A stretch of 64,000 nt of DNA from Aurelia coerulea (taxonomy: Eukaryota > Cnidaria > Scyphozoa > Semaeostomeae > Ulmaridae). A model generated the notes under the pieces. The model ran no database searches and was not told the DNA's origin. It saw nothing but the letters and a program-made list of their open reading frames with translations. Positions 20,656-30,700 of the stretch are shown piece by piece. Each line of letters starts with the position of its first letter. Position 1 is the stretch's first letter. The stretch covers positions 751,501-815,500 of the forward strand of contig CM076947.1 in assembly GCA_039566865.1 (NCBI GenBank), given 5' to 3'. The position numbers and the translations under genes are program-made.

Positions 20656-20865
20656 GCCCTTGCCATTGGTAGTTTGCACATCCATATAGCATGCTAATGA
20701 TGGCAAGATGGTATCAATGTATGTTCGTAGGTTAAGTGCAAATGCGTCGGCATTGTGTGCTATGTGCAAGATCTCTTTTCCATCGTTTGTGTCAACATAT
20801 GTGGGAACAGTTTGCAAAACTAGAGATGGTGATGGTTTTTTTATTTTTGATGTTTCATGACACAT
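20656..20865 (-). pseudogene. RepHel copy 2, Rep segment upstream of MT-A
   Basis: The frame starts at 20865 and runs to TYIDTILPSLACYMDVQTTN. This lies just before the Y2 motif of the Rep domain at 17590-17626, and it becomes continuous with it in frame once MT-A and one 10-bp duplicate are removed. The HUH motif that should lie further upstream is absent; a piggyBac fragment on the other strand occupies the next sequence. The Rep is therefore truncated at its N-terminus. Confidence 0.7.
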
Positions 20866-20916
20866 TGATACAATTCAGAGTGAGATGGTTCAGAGCCAAA
20901 TAAAAGAGATGGGAAT

Positions 20917-21105
20917 TCTTGGAGATTCATTGCAAAGCCCAAGGCTATTAAGCTTTACTCGGAATTTATGGGAGGTTTAGACAGGGCTGATCAGAAGGCA
21001 GCATATAATGTCAACCTACATCGCTGCATGAAGTGGTGGAAGAAGGCTTTCTTTTATATGTTGGAGGTAGCAGTAGTTCAAGTTCGTAGAGATATGTGCA
21101 ACTGC
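20917..21105 (+). pseudogene. piggyBac transposase fragment
   Basis: The translation contains YSEFMGGLDRADQKAAYN, then MKWWKKAFFYMLEVAVVQ. This is the C-terminal part of the piggyBac DDE domain (family pattern MGGVDxxDQ...KWW..LFF.LLDVA..NA), which includes the last catalytic Asp. The segment is only about 60 codons long and ends at a TGA. It may derive from the transposase family that mobilised the TTAA elements in this window, but nothing links them directly. Confidence 0.82.
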
Positions 21106-22282
21106 TGAAATATTGGAGATTGACTTTGATTGTGTAATGCATAAATCATACAATCACAACAAGAACAAACACAAGTTGCTGTAAAAGGCAGGATTTGTGA
21201 ACAATACATACTTTTAATATAACATCCGGTCGCTTTGGTTTGCGCCTCCCTGCAATTAGAATATGGAAAGTAGAATGAAACATATTCAAAAAAAGTGCTT
21301 CCATTGCTTTAAGATGGAGATACATTTAATGTTGTGTTGTGATTCTAAACCCATGTGGAACACATACTGTACAGATCTGCATCTATGGAGACTGGACAGT
21401 CCAGTCTATTGTTTTCACAACTCAAATCTCATTGTCAATTCCTCTAAATTTTTGGTGTTAAATCGTGAATTTAGGCTGGTACCAGATCAGGATTTCCATA
21501 ATCTGGCTGGAACTGGACTTTCCGGCTTGAATTGTTAAAATGTGGCCGGACGTTCTGGCCAGATTTTCACTGAAAGTCTTACATCAGATGTATACTTTTG
21601 TGGCTGATGAAAGTAGAGAATCCAGAATATACAGTAATTATCTAAGGATCTAGCCAATCCAAAATACAAGTATCTAGGAAAGAAGATAGAATGACATTTA
21701 GAATGATAATTTTAGTATTTGGTATTTGTCTCATCGGTGGAGCAATTAAGGTACAAAATGATGTCCGTCTCAATTTCGCATGTGAAACAACATCCATTAG
21801 CACACGTCAAACATGCTTGGATGCGTACGATGCCAATGACAATAACATTTGACATTTGTTCTCCAGTATGAATCTGTTGGTATCAATCTTATCCAACAAG
21901 ATTCAACTTGACCAATGCCAGACGAAAATATTTAACCAATTGGTTCAATGCTCAAAGCAGCTGTTCACATCCGTATGTTTCACACCCATTTTTTATCAGT
22001 ATCAGAGTTCAATGGAATAACATGCAGTACAGTAGGTAATTCCTAGTTGGTACAAAATGAGCATTTCTTCTTTGATACAATTGATGATAAGATCAATGTT
22101 GTAAAAAACTTAAGCAGATAATAATTTCTTACTCAAAATCTACTGTAATTTGTTGTTCATGCATTAACCCTGCTTTTTGGTTACTAAGTTTGCCCTGGAA
22201 ATTTAAATTTACTTTACGTCAGACTTGAATTAGTTTCTATTCCATAGCTACTCATATATTTATGCCTACTTTAAATGAATTA
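21106..22282. other. No gene recognised
   Basis: AT-rich sequence without convincing protein similarity. A 23-bp sequence at 22260-22282 is repeated at 23166-23188 and marks the Penelope insertion. Confidence 0.45.
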
Positions 22283-22314
22283 ATTATTAATTAAATTAAA
22301 TTAAATAAATAATT

Positions 22315-22839
22315 GGCAGCAACACTATCATCAATAACAAAGTTAAAAGACAAAAAGCCAACAAAAGAACAATTAAATACTGCTCACCATGTAATACCAA
22401 AAGAAGCCTATGCTGCAACCATGTCATTAAAACTAATTCATTCACTAGCGTAAATACCCACAGAACATATAAAATCTTTCACGAATCTAACTGCAACAGC
22501 ATGAACGTAATGTATCTCCTTGAATGCACCCGCTGTAAGAAACAATATGTCGGCAAATCAGAATGGCCTTTCAACTACAGACTTAATAATTACCGTTCTC
22601 GTGTAAAATCAGCGCAATACGATAAGCTCCTTCCGGTAGAAAAACATTTCAAAGAGCAAAATCACGTCTTCGAAAGAGACGCAAGTTGCATAATAATCGA
22701 GAAGATCGAAAAAGAAAAATACCAAAATATGACACATTTATTAGAAACACACGAAGACAGCTGGATTAAACGACTGCAGACTCTTTCCCCTAAAGGACTG
22801 AACAATAAACTTAACCACCCCGACAACTATAAATCATAA
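22315..22839 (+). CDS. GIY-YIG endonuclease of a Penelope-like element (C-terminal part)
   Basis: The open frame begins inside the element without its own start, and the first Met is at 22501. It has a Cys cluster (CSPC, LCCNH), NCNSMNVMYLLECTRCKKQY, then VGKSE...R, and an E-rich second half (EKHFKEQNH, IIEKIEKEK, WIKRLQTLSPKGLNNKLN). This matches the zinc-binding linker and GIY-YIG nuclease that nicks DNA during Penelope transposition (GIY is degenerate here as VMYLL...QYVG). The upstream RT is gone, so it is a truncated but still open C-terminal domain of about 175 residues. Confidence 0.85.
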   Translation, partial: GSNTIINNKVKRQKANKRTIKYCSPCNTKRSLCCNHVIKTNSFTSVNTHRTYKIFHESNCNSMNVMYLLECTRCKKQYVGKSEWPFNYRLNNYRSRVKSAQYDKLLPVEKHFKEQNHVFERDASCIIIEKIEKEKYQNMTHLLETHEDSWIKRLQTLSPKGLNNKLNHPDNYKS

Positions 22840-23062
22840 AAATCCCCTAAATAATCCATGGTTAGGCCATTTTTTTCCGTTCACAAAATTATGCAATACT
22901 TTGTTCCCCTGTGGCCTATCAATTTCTACAAATACAACGTAACATTTAACATTCATATGACGCCTTATTTTGACGTCACGTGACCCTTTTAAGGCCATGT
23001 GACCTCATTTATGTCACGTGGCCACTAAAACGGCTATAAAAAGGCATACACACTTGTAAAAA

Positions 23063-23118
23063 TTCATTCTTCTGACGATGACCACAGAGTCGAAACGCGT
23101 CGAGAGTAGAAGAATGAA
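23063..23118 (+). ncRNA. Hammerhead ribozyme, type I, minimal stem III
   Basis: The catalytic core CTGACGA (CUGANGA) is at 23072-23078 and GAAA at 23092-23095. Stem II is GAC/GTC. The very short stem III lies in GAAACGCGTC, with the cleavage-site C at 23101. Stem I is a perfect 9-bp pairing of TTCATTCTT (23063-23071) with AAGAATGAA (23110-23118). The short stem III is typical of Penelope and retrozyme ribozymes, which act best as dimers. Confidence 0.88.
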
Positions 23119-23188
23119 ATAAAAGAATTAAAGAACTTCAAATCGTCTCTATTTTTGTGTACATCTTATGCCTACTTTAAATGAATTA

Positions 23189-23657
23189 CATATATATGGA
23201 CGAAAGTCTGCAATGTCTCGCCTTTAGCAAAGCAACTGCAGAGTAAAACATTATTTGCAAAATGAAACCCATACTGAAAAGCTGGCAAAGCACCAAATTG
23301 GAAAGCATGTAGAATGTGCGGAAGATCACTCCTTCATTCACGAGAATTGCTTGCATGGCTGTTTTCGCGTTGCTACACAGTGGGCCCATGTTTCCTCTAG
23401 TGCTAAATAAATCGTTTCACAAAAATTTAGTGCCCAGAACTGTGGACGCAAGGCAAACTTTCAGTTTCATATCTGGGCTGAGCACGCACAAGATATGAGG
23501 ACTATTCTAAAATTGCATAACACAATAATAGGGTCAGCACTCAAGATATATTGGGTGTGTAGGAACTTACAAAGTTTTCTGTAAGGGCCACACAGTCACA
23601 GATAAACAAAAGATCCGTTTTTTACCACAGACATTACAAAATTTCTGTTGAAATCTT
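23189..23657. other. No gene recognised
   Basis: Unique AT-rich sequence; no feature supported. Confidence 0.4.
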
Positions 23658-23665
23658 GTTTAAGC

Positions 23666-23967
23666 AGGGGGTGCTGAGGCTCCGGCCAATGGCCAATGGC
23701 TGGAGCCTCGCCGGAGCAGTTGATAACAAACGTAAAAAGGGTATTGGCTCAAATCAATGTTAATGGTGGGAAACAAAGATCTATATGGGACTAAAGACTG
23801 TTAATGATAAACCACACCAGATATCAACACCAAATTTTGTTCTAGCAGTTATTAAAAATATATCTTTCCATTTCACATTCCTCTATTGAATGGCTGGAGC
23901 TAGCGAAAAAACACAAAAAGGGCCTTTGGCTCCGGCCCAGCTCTGGCCAAGCTCTCGGCACCCTCCT
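23666..23967. mobile_element. hAT-like MITE, about 302 bp
   Basis: Ends AGGGGGTGCTGAG and inverted AGGAGGGTGCCGAG, followed inside by GGCTCCGGCC/GGCCGGAGCC-type sequence. Flanks GTTTAAGC (23658-23665) and GTTTACGC (23968-23975) agree at 7 of 8 positions. Confidence 0.7.
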
Positions 23968-23975
23968 GTTTACGC

Positions 23976-24476
23976 CATCTCAACTGGCACATGCAAAATG
24001 CAAACTTTCTTGGTGGTCTGGAAGGAATGATGCTCTCATTTGAATTCAATTCAATGTCAAACTCAAGGAGTCACATTGAAAGAAGTCACTGCTGACTAAA
24101 CACAATGTTATACCAGCAGGGTGGAAAGTTTGTTTTAGCTACATACCCCCAACCAAAGGTTTACACCATGCCATCGATTCCCTTTTTCATTTATATTTTG
24201 AATTCATATCATTCATTCCCACTTTCATTCATATGTTTTATTTTGAATGCATGTCATCAGCCTAAATAAGTTTTTCTTTGTTTACAACATGATCAACACA
24301 TAGTCTTTGTCAAAGTGCATAAAAGCCTAGCCTACCCTGGTCCTGTAAGGCCTTCATTTACTCATCATACTACAACAAGCCTAGGCCTGCATGCAGGTCT
24401 TCTTAGTGCAGTTGGTGCAAAACATCATTCCAGCTATAACAAAAAAAGATCTACTTGCGTGATCCAGATCAGAAAA
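23976..24476. other. No gene recognised
   Basis: No coding or repeat structure is supported. Confidence 0.4.
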
Positions 24477-25041
24477 TTACAACATGATACAAAGCCATGA
24501 TACAACAGCATTTATATTATCCACTAAAGATGGCCTGTTTTTTTCTTTGTATCTGGTAGGCTGCAGGATAAGCGGTTGGTAGAAGTTTGAGAACATGAGG
24601 TTTATGAAATTTTCAGCAATTTTGATTTTGTCCGTTCTTAGTAAGTCAAGGTTGAAGTCTCCGGAGATTATCACATCCTTATTTTCTTTTGAAAGCTTTT
24701 TTGAGAACAGACTCTAAATAAACGCGAAACTCAGTTGAATTTCTGCGAGGATGATTGTAAATTACCCCTAAGACAGTTTTCTCGATTTCGATCCAAAAGG
24801 TTTCATATTCGCAATCATTGTTAACAATGGCTTTGTTGAGGTCTTCTCTCACGTCAAATTTGATATTTTCACTTACGAAAAAGCCACAGCCGCCGCTTTT
24901 GCTGTTGCCCGTTTGTCCCTTGTAAGAATGATAGCCTGGCAAGGATAAGCTTTCGAAATTGTCTTTATTTGAATGAGTGTGCCATGTTTCAGACAAGGCA
25001 ATTACGTCAAAACTGAAATCAACATTTTGGAGCAAATTCAA
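24477..25041 (-). pseudogene. LINE endonuclease fragment
   Basis: On the minus strand the AP-endonuclease domain of a non-LTR element is visible: FDVIALSETWH (the catalytic ET motif), SGGCGFFVSENI, VLGVIYNHPRRN and, after a frameshift near 24685, IISGDFNLDLL, then LILQPTR. This family is different from the LINE at 2864-5993. RT sequence is missing. It directly follows the VSEL protein C gene on the same strand, probably as a later insertion. Confidence 0.82.
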
Positions 25042-25226
25042 TCATCAATTCAAGGCAAATTCTACCTGCAGATGAAAATGTAGCATATAACAAGAAAGTG
25101 GGAATGGACCGCAAGAACGATACAATTTTGTCTGAAAGTAGGTGAAATATAAAATGTAAAGGTAAATGTAAAAGAAGCTCATCAAATGCAAAGATAATAA
25201 TGTCAATAGTCTCTTACAAGTAAAGT

Positions 25227-26529
25227 TTATAAGTTCTTCTTTGCCTTCTTTTTTGGTGGTGCTTCGTCAATGGCGGGGATGGGTGGTACTGTTGGAATAT
25301 CTGTTGGTTGATGTGCGCTGTGTGTTCTCTTCTTCTTGGTTATGGTGACAGTAGATGTTGCTATTGTTGTGGGGTGTTGTGATGGAAGAATGTTGGTGGG
25401 TGTGTGTGGTGTGTGGTGTGGATTTGGTGGTGGTGGAGGTGGACAGTCACTATCGGGAGAGTGATGGAAAAATTGTGTCAGTGGAGATGATGCATGGGAA
25501 GGACTTCTGCGGATGACTGGAACGTTATGAAATGTGGATGCTATGTCGGAATATGTGGGGATGAACATTGTTTCATGTGGAGGTGAAGATGGAATATTTG
25601 TAATGGCAGTGGGTGGCAAGAACAGTGATGGTGTAGTTGGTCTAGTGGGTGCTGATGGGAAAATATGAGGTGGACGTGGTGTAGCTGGAGGTGCAGTGGC
25701 CAAGAGGAGACTTACGGGGTCATTTACATTTACTTGCAGTGGTCCTGGTGCTCGTTGTGGAGGATGGTAGGGTGATGGTGGTGGCAGTGGTTGTTGGTAG
25801 TATGGTGGTGGCGGTACGTAACCATACACTAGTGCAGGATAATACTGTTGGTGTTGGTTTGGCTGTGGCAATGGCTGTGGCTGTGCTTGTTGATGTGCTT
25901 GTGGTGCTGGATATTGCTGATGAACATATGCAGGTGGATATGCAGGTGCACGTAGTGGAGGAGGTGCAGGTGTCGGTACAGGTGGAGGTGCACCAGTCAA
26001 TGCAGCAACCAGGTGATCCACGGATGTAGGTTCTGCCTGGGGTGCGTTGCCGTGCTTCGGAATATGCAGCAATGGTAGGAGGTCTAGGATGTTCTTGCTT
26101 CCTTTGAAGACAGGATCTGGATTTGGTGCAAATGTCAGCAAATTGGCGAATGTTTCCGGGGTTGAAAATAGCCCGATTGGCTACCATATAATTGATGCTC
26201 ATTGAGAAGAGAGCACCGCTAACCTCAATGGCCTGCAGCATCTGCGCCTTTAATTCAGGAGTTTGATTTATTATAGCTAAGGCAGCAGCACGTTTGTCAG
26301 CATTGGTATCGATACCAAGGGGCTCAACACCCTGAATGAAGTTCGCTGTCTTCTGGTGATCCAGGAACGTCAGGTCCTGTTGTAGAATGATCATGTTGTC
26401 GTTCAGGGTGCTGCCCAACTCGCTCATGCCGGTGTGGGGACGGCGAAGCCACTCGCACCCTTCCGGACGTAGCCTCTCAAACACCTTATCGTCTGGTGGC
26501 AGTGGCTTCTGGGCGCTGTACGGAACCAT
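25227..26529 (-). CDS. VSEL-family protein C, partner of RepHel copy 3
   Basis: I do not recognise this family. From the ATG at 26529 come GCEWLRRPHTGMSEL (near residue 28), a helical region, and EVSGALFSMSINYMVANRAI, aligned with B's FVLGGALFSASLNYLVGR. The tail lies in a second frame (25227-26141): SVDHLVAALTGAPPP, about 230 Pro/His/Gln-rich residues and a basic end PPKKKAKKNL that looks like a nuclear localisation signal. The two frames overlap, so a frameshift, a small intron or decay joins them near 26100. The gene starts just downstream of the MT-B insertion, and the RepHel copy 3 helicase lies beyond that on the same strand. Confidence 0.6.
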
Positions 26530-26551
26530 GAAATTTTTGGGGAAATGATTA

Positions 26552-26560
26552 AAATATGTG
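26552..26560. repeat. Target-site duplication of element MT-B (left)
   Basis: AAATATGTG here and at 32411-32419. Confidence 0.85.
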
Positions 26561-26571
26561 GATCTAGTCTA

Positions 26572-26792
26572 ATACACCACACCAATGGAACACCAATGAA
26601 CACCGATGAACACCAATGAACACCAATGAACACCAATGGAACACCAATGAACACCAATGGAACACAGATGAACACCAATGAACACCAATGGAACACCAAT
26701 GAACACCAATGGAACACAGATGAACACCAATGAACACCAATGAACACCGATGGACCACCAATGAAAACAGCACGACACCAATGAAAACAGAA
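26572..26792. repeat. Minisatellite array, left end of MT-B
   Basis: Units ACACCAATGA and ACACCAATGGA (10-11 bp), about 20 copies with a few ACACCGATGA variants. The array is the inverse of 32238-32396. Confidence 0.95.
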
Positions 26793-26947
26793 CAACACCA
26801 ATGAGGGCAGTCGAAAATATTGAGTAGCAGTTTTCTCCGTCATGGTGAAGGGAAGGCTGTAGCATTTCTTGCATTTAACCATCATTTGATCTATATTCCT
26901 TCCATGTAGGCTGGATGCGTTCAAAGCTTTTTAAATAAAGCCTGGTG

Positions 26948-27200
26948 CATACGTATTTTTTATAAGAAACTGCTTATAAAAAATTTTTTCTCAGATTGCT
27001 AAAAAGTAAAAACCTCTGGTACTGGGAAAACATACCTTATACAGCAACTTATTTTGATTTAGGAAATCCTTTGCATAATTTTCTTCATTTCACTTGTTTC
27101 ACGTATCATTACTCCGAAAGTACTTTATAAATGCTTGAAGATAGAAAAAGATTTCAAAAGCTCTCTTTTGAAATGTTCACAAGGGCACCAAGGGTGGCGC
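26948..27200. mobile_element. MITE-X, partial copy
   Basis: TACGTATTTTTTATAAGAAA followed by the family's internal blocks (CTGGTACTGGGA, GAAATCCTTTG, TACTCCGAAAGTACTT). The right end is missing. Confidence 0.75.
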
Positions 27201-27735
27201 CCCGTGGGAGAGTAAATTTGGCAAAATGATGTAAGAAAATTGCATATTTTAGTCAGTTTAGCCTCCCTCTGGAATGCTGTCAGATACATTTATTGCATCA
27301 TCGTCTCAACGCTTTTTTCTTCCAGCTAAAATATTCTGCTTTTCGGAATAATATAATATCCGATCTCTTTTAGCAACGAAGTGCCCTTTTCGCACAGGCC
27401 AAGACCAATAATCATCGAAGTTGTGAAAGAGACACGCAGCCGAGCGCAGCCTGTGGCCCAAACCAACCAGAAACGTTCTGAATATCAAGGCCCCATTGGC
27501 CTGAGCCTGCGTGCAGACTTCAGTGGAGAGTAAAGTTTGCACGCAGGCTATGCCCCATCAGTCGTCTGCAGTTTTTATGAGATTTGTTACCTGGGGTACA
27601 CTTATTCTTCATAAGAGAGTAATAGATGGATCTCGTGCCAAATTTCCTTAAAATTGCCACGTTTATCAATTTCTACCATTCATCCATTCATTTAACTTTG
27701 TCTGTGTAAACAATTACTGTTCAAGTAATACCGAG
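27201..27735. other. Interior of MT-B, no gene
   Basis: Unique sequence between the MITE-X fragment and the hAT; no gene supported. Confidence 0.4.
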
Positions 27736-27743
27736 TACTAACA

Positions 27744-30700
27744 GGGACGTAGGAAGCATCTTAAAGTTGGGGGGGGCACGACTCTTTAAGAGCACTTTTG
27801 TCACTAGAAGGGCACTTTAGTATGCCTTCGATTTAAGAGCGAAAAATGCGATACACAGCAGAAAGTAGTTTGAATCTGATGGCTGATTTTTTTCACTTCA
27901 GAACATAACCTAACGAGTATAAAGCATGATCACAACCAACAACTATGTAGGGTAAACTTGCTTTTGGCCATAGAGCTACCATTATCATATTTAGAAATAT
28001 TGCAAGCCAGGCATCATTTGAAAGAGTTTCACGAGTTGAACTTAAATCTATCAAGCCTTATCGTAATGCTGTTCACTTAATTTCTTAGTTAGTCTCTTGG
28101 AGACTGTTCTTTATTCTGATCAGAGAATCAGTAAGCAAGATAGAATAGCGTAAGAGCTGTTACCTCTGAAACTGTGAGCTCGGGAATAGACCCTTGTCAC
28201 GATTATAATAGGAAGTATAGGATGCCAAATCTATTTCGATGTCAGTGTTTGCGAAGATCTGCGATACTGAATGATGAATAGAATGACTGATAAATTGGTG
28301 AAACTAAAAAATTCTTAAAATTTTCGAGGGACAAAAACTTTTTGAAGTAACCAAAAGTTTACAATGCTTGCAAGAATCAAGTTCCAGTTGCTAAACGCTC
28401 TTACAGTGTTTTGCAAAATGATGGTAATTCTGTGGCCAAAAACTAGTTTACCCCTCATAGTTTTGGTTGTACTACAAGTCATTACGAAACTAATTTAATA
28501 ACAGCAACATTATTCTGCCGAACTAACTGTTCTGCTTAAAACTTTCCAAAAAAATGTCGTCTCTTGTCACTCCTTTGAGTAAAGTCCCTGGCAATTTTAA
28601 TGAGATCAATTGCATCCGTCTTCTCTTTATGAATGTTTAGCATCATTAGATTGTTATACCTCTTCTCTGTCATTCTATTCCTGCTATAATGCTTTATCCT
28701 TCTTTGCACTGAAAAAGATCGTTCTGCGGATGCAGCGCTCATTGGTGCCAACAGGTAAATCTGTGCAAGCTTCATGACACTTGGCAACAGCATTTGATTG
28801 TTTGGGCAACTTGATATTGCTGAAAAGATCGTTTCCATTGAAGTGACTTTCTTCACTCCAGGGCAATACTGTCGTATGACGGATGGGATAAACGTAAGCT
28901 GTGCTCCTGCTTCTTCGAAATCGACTTGTTTGCTGTAGCTTTCACATACTTGCTTGCTAAATTGAAAGGGCTGGTCGTTAGCAGCATTTAGAAAGACGTC
29001 TTCGAGATTCTGTAGTGGTGCATATGAAGCCTCATCAAATCTCCTATTCAACTCAGCGATGCAAGCATCAATGGCCTCATAGTAACTTGCTCTGTAAAAT
29101 GCCTCTGCAGATTCATAGTGGTGATGTGGAGCCTCAAGAATCTGCAGGCGCCTTGGAACTTGTCTCCTTCGTGGAAGTTTTGGTTCTTCGACGAAATCGA
29201 GCTCTGCAGCTTTAGCAATCGTTTGCTTGTAGAAGAGGGAAAAATCTTCTCTTTGCTGCTGCAGATTTCCTTTGAGTGCAGTGACTCCAACCATTGCAGT
29301 TTGTGCTGTTATGCCCTTCGTTTGCAGTGTTCTGGCGAGCTGCTCACATACGCTGAACAAGTTCAAGGCAAATCTTTCCCCTAAGTAGGTCTTGAACTTC
29401 ACCATCTTTCCCGCCAGTCCATATGCCTTGTCTGATACCTCACGGATTGAGCTTTCGTTGGCTATTTTGAGCAACGTTGCGTGAATTGCTGAATAGTTGC
29501 TGAGGATGGCAGAGACGGACTTTGTTCTTACAGTCCACCGGGTTGGGCACAATAGATGTAAACTGTCGACTGATCCATCCGAACTTACATCTTTGGCAAT
29601 GTCTTCGTAGATTGACATTCTTTTGGGGGAATTGCGTATGAAAACTGCAAGATCTTGAACAAATGTAAGAGTCTCGCGGATGATTTCCCTTTCTTGGGCA
29701 CATCCTTTAAGTGCTAGATCGAGTCTATGGTTGGCACAGTGAATGCGATGAGCTGCTGGATTCTCAGTTGTTGTCCTTGCAGCAACTCCACTTAAATGGC
29801 CACTCATTGTTGCTGCACCATCATAAGCCTGCCATCTGCAGTTATCAAGCAGAAGATTGCATCTAAGGAGGATATCTTTGAGACAGTCGGTGATTGTTTC
29901 GGCATTGGTTTCCTTCAAGTGGTACATCCCTACAAAATCTGCATGTGTGTTAAGCTCAGGAACTGAGACCCACCGTAAGATACATGTAAGCTGCTCCTTA
30001 TTACTAATGTCTCGTGATTCATCTGCTATCAAACCAAACAAACCAGAGTTACTTCTGATATCCTCAAGGATAGATCGGAGAACATCATTGCCCATCATCT
30101 CAATCAATTCATTAACTATAACAGGACTTGTGTATTGACTGTTCTCTATCCATCTTTTCAGGTTTGGAACATCCTCTGATCTTGTCTTCAATAGTTGAAA
30201 AAGATTACTTTCTACTTCATGATCCCCTCGTATGGCCAAACCTTGACGAGTTAAATACTGGAGGCTGCTGAGTTGGCGTAATAACATATCTCTGTGCATC
30301 TCCTGCTCTAACTTATATTCCTTATTAAGGATGGCTCCAACATCCAAATGAGGCACTTTTAGAGACTGCACTTTCTCAACAGATTCAGAATGGCAATGTG
30401 AACACCCGTGCTTATGCAACTTTTCCAAGCATTTCTTCCAGTTGCAAACATCCCCATCACAAAATGCCTTCTCCGTCTTGTGGTAGCTGAACGTAAGAAG
30501 TCCCATATTGGATGCTTTTCTGCAATAGAAGCATGCAATTGTACCCTTTGTTAAACAATAGGTAGCCCAGGGGTATTTTGCAAATAACGATGCTGTACAT
30601 TTGCGAATTTTCACATCTTTGCCACTGGACGTCGTTTGCTTTTGTGATGTTTTCTTCAAATCATATTCTGTGGGTATAAATGGAGCATCATTTAAACAGC

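Larger units (their letters stand above)
22283..23165 (+). mobile_element. Penelope-like element, 5'-truncated, 23-bp TSD
   Basis: The element carries the C-terminal GIY-YIG endonuclease of Penelope-like elements and a hammerhead ribozyme near its 3' end. It is flanked by identical 23-bp direct repeats (22260-22282, 23166-23188). The RT domain is missing. Hammerhead motifs are a known hallmark of Penelope-like elements. Confidence 0.88.

Noticed and set aside
23063..23118. tRNA-like or snRNA gene near the Penelope 3' end
   Set aside because: The structure fits a hammerhead ribozyme core and stems; no A/B boxes are present.
25720..26029. Cys/Thr-rich and Val-rich frames opposite VSEL protein C
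   Set aside because: They are alternative frames of the Pro/Gln/His-rich tail; the tail frame with a basic end and the LVAALTG motif shared with A is preferred.
26564..26924. Cys-rich frames with repeated HWCSLVF as a secreted or toxin-like peptide
   Set aside because: These are translations of the MT-B minisatellite, repeated inverted at 32120-32407; no signal or conserved gene structure.
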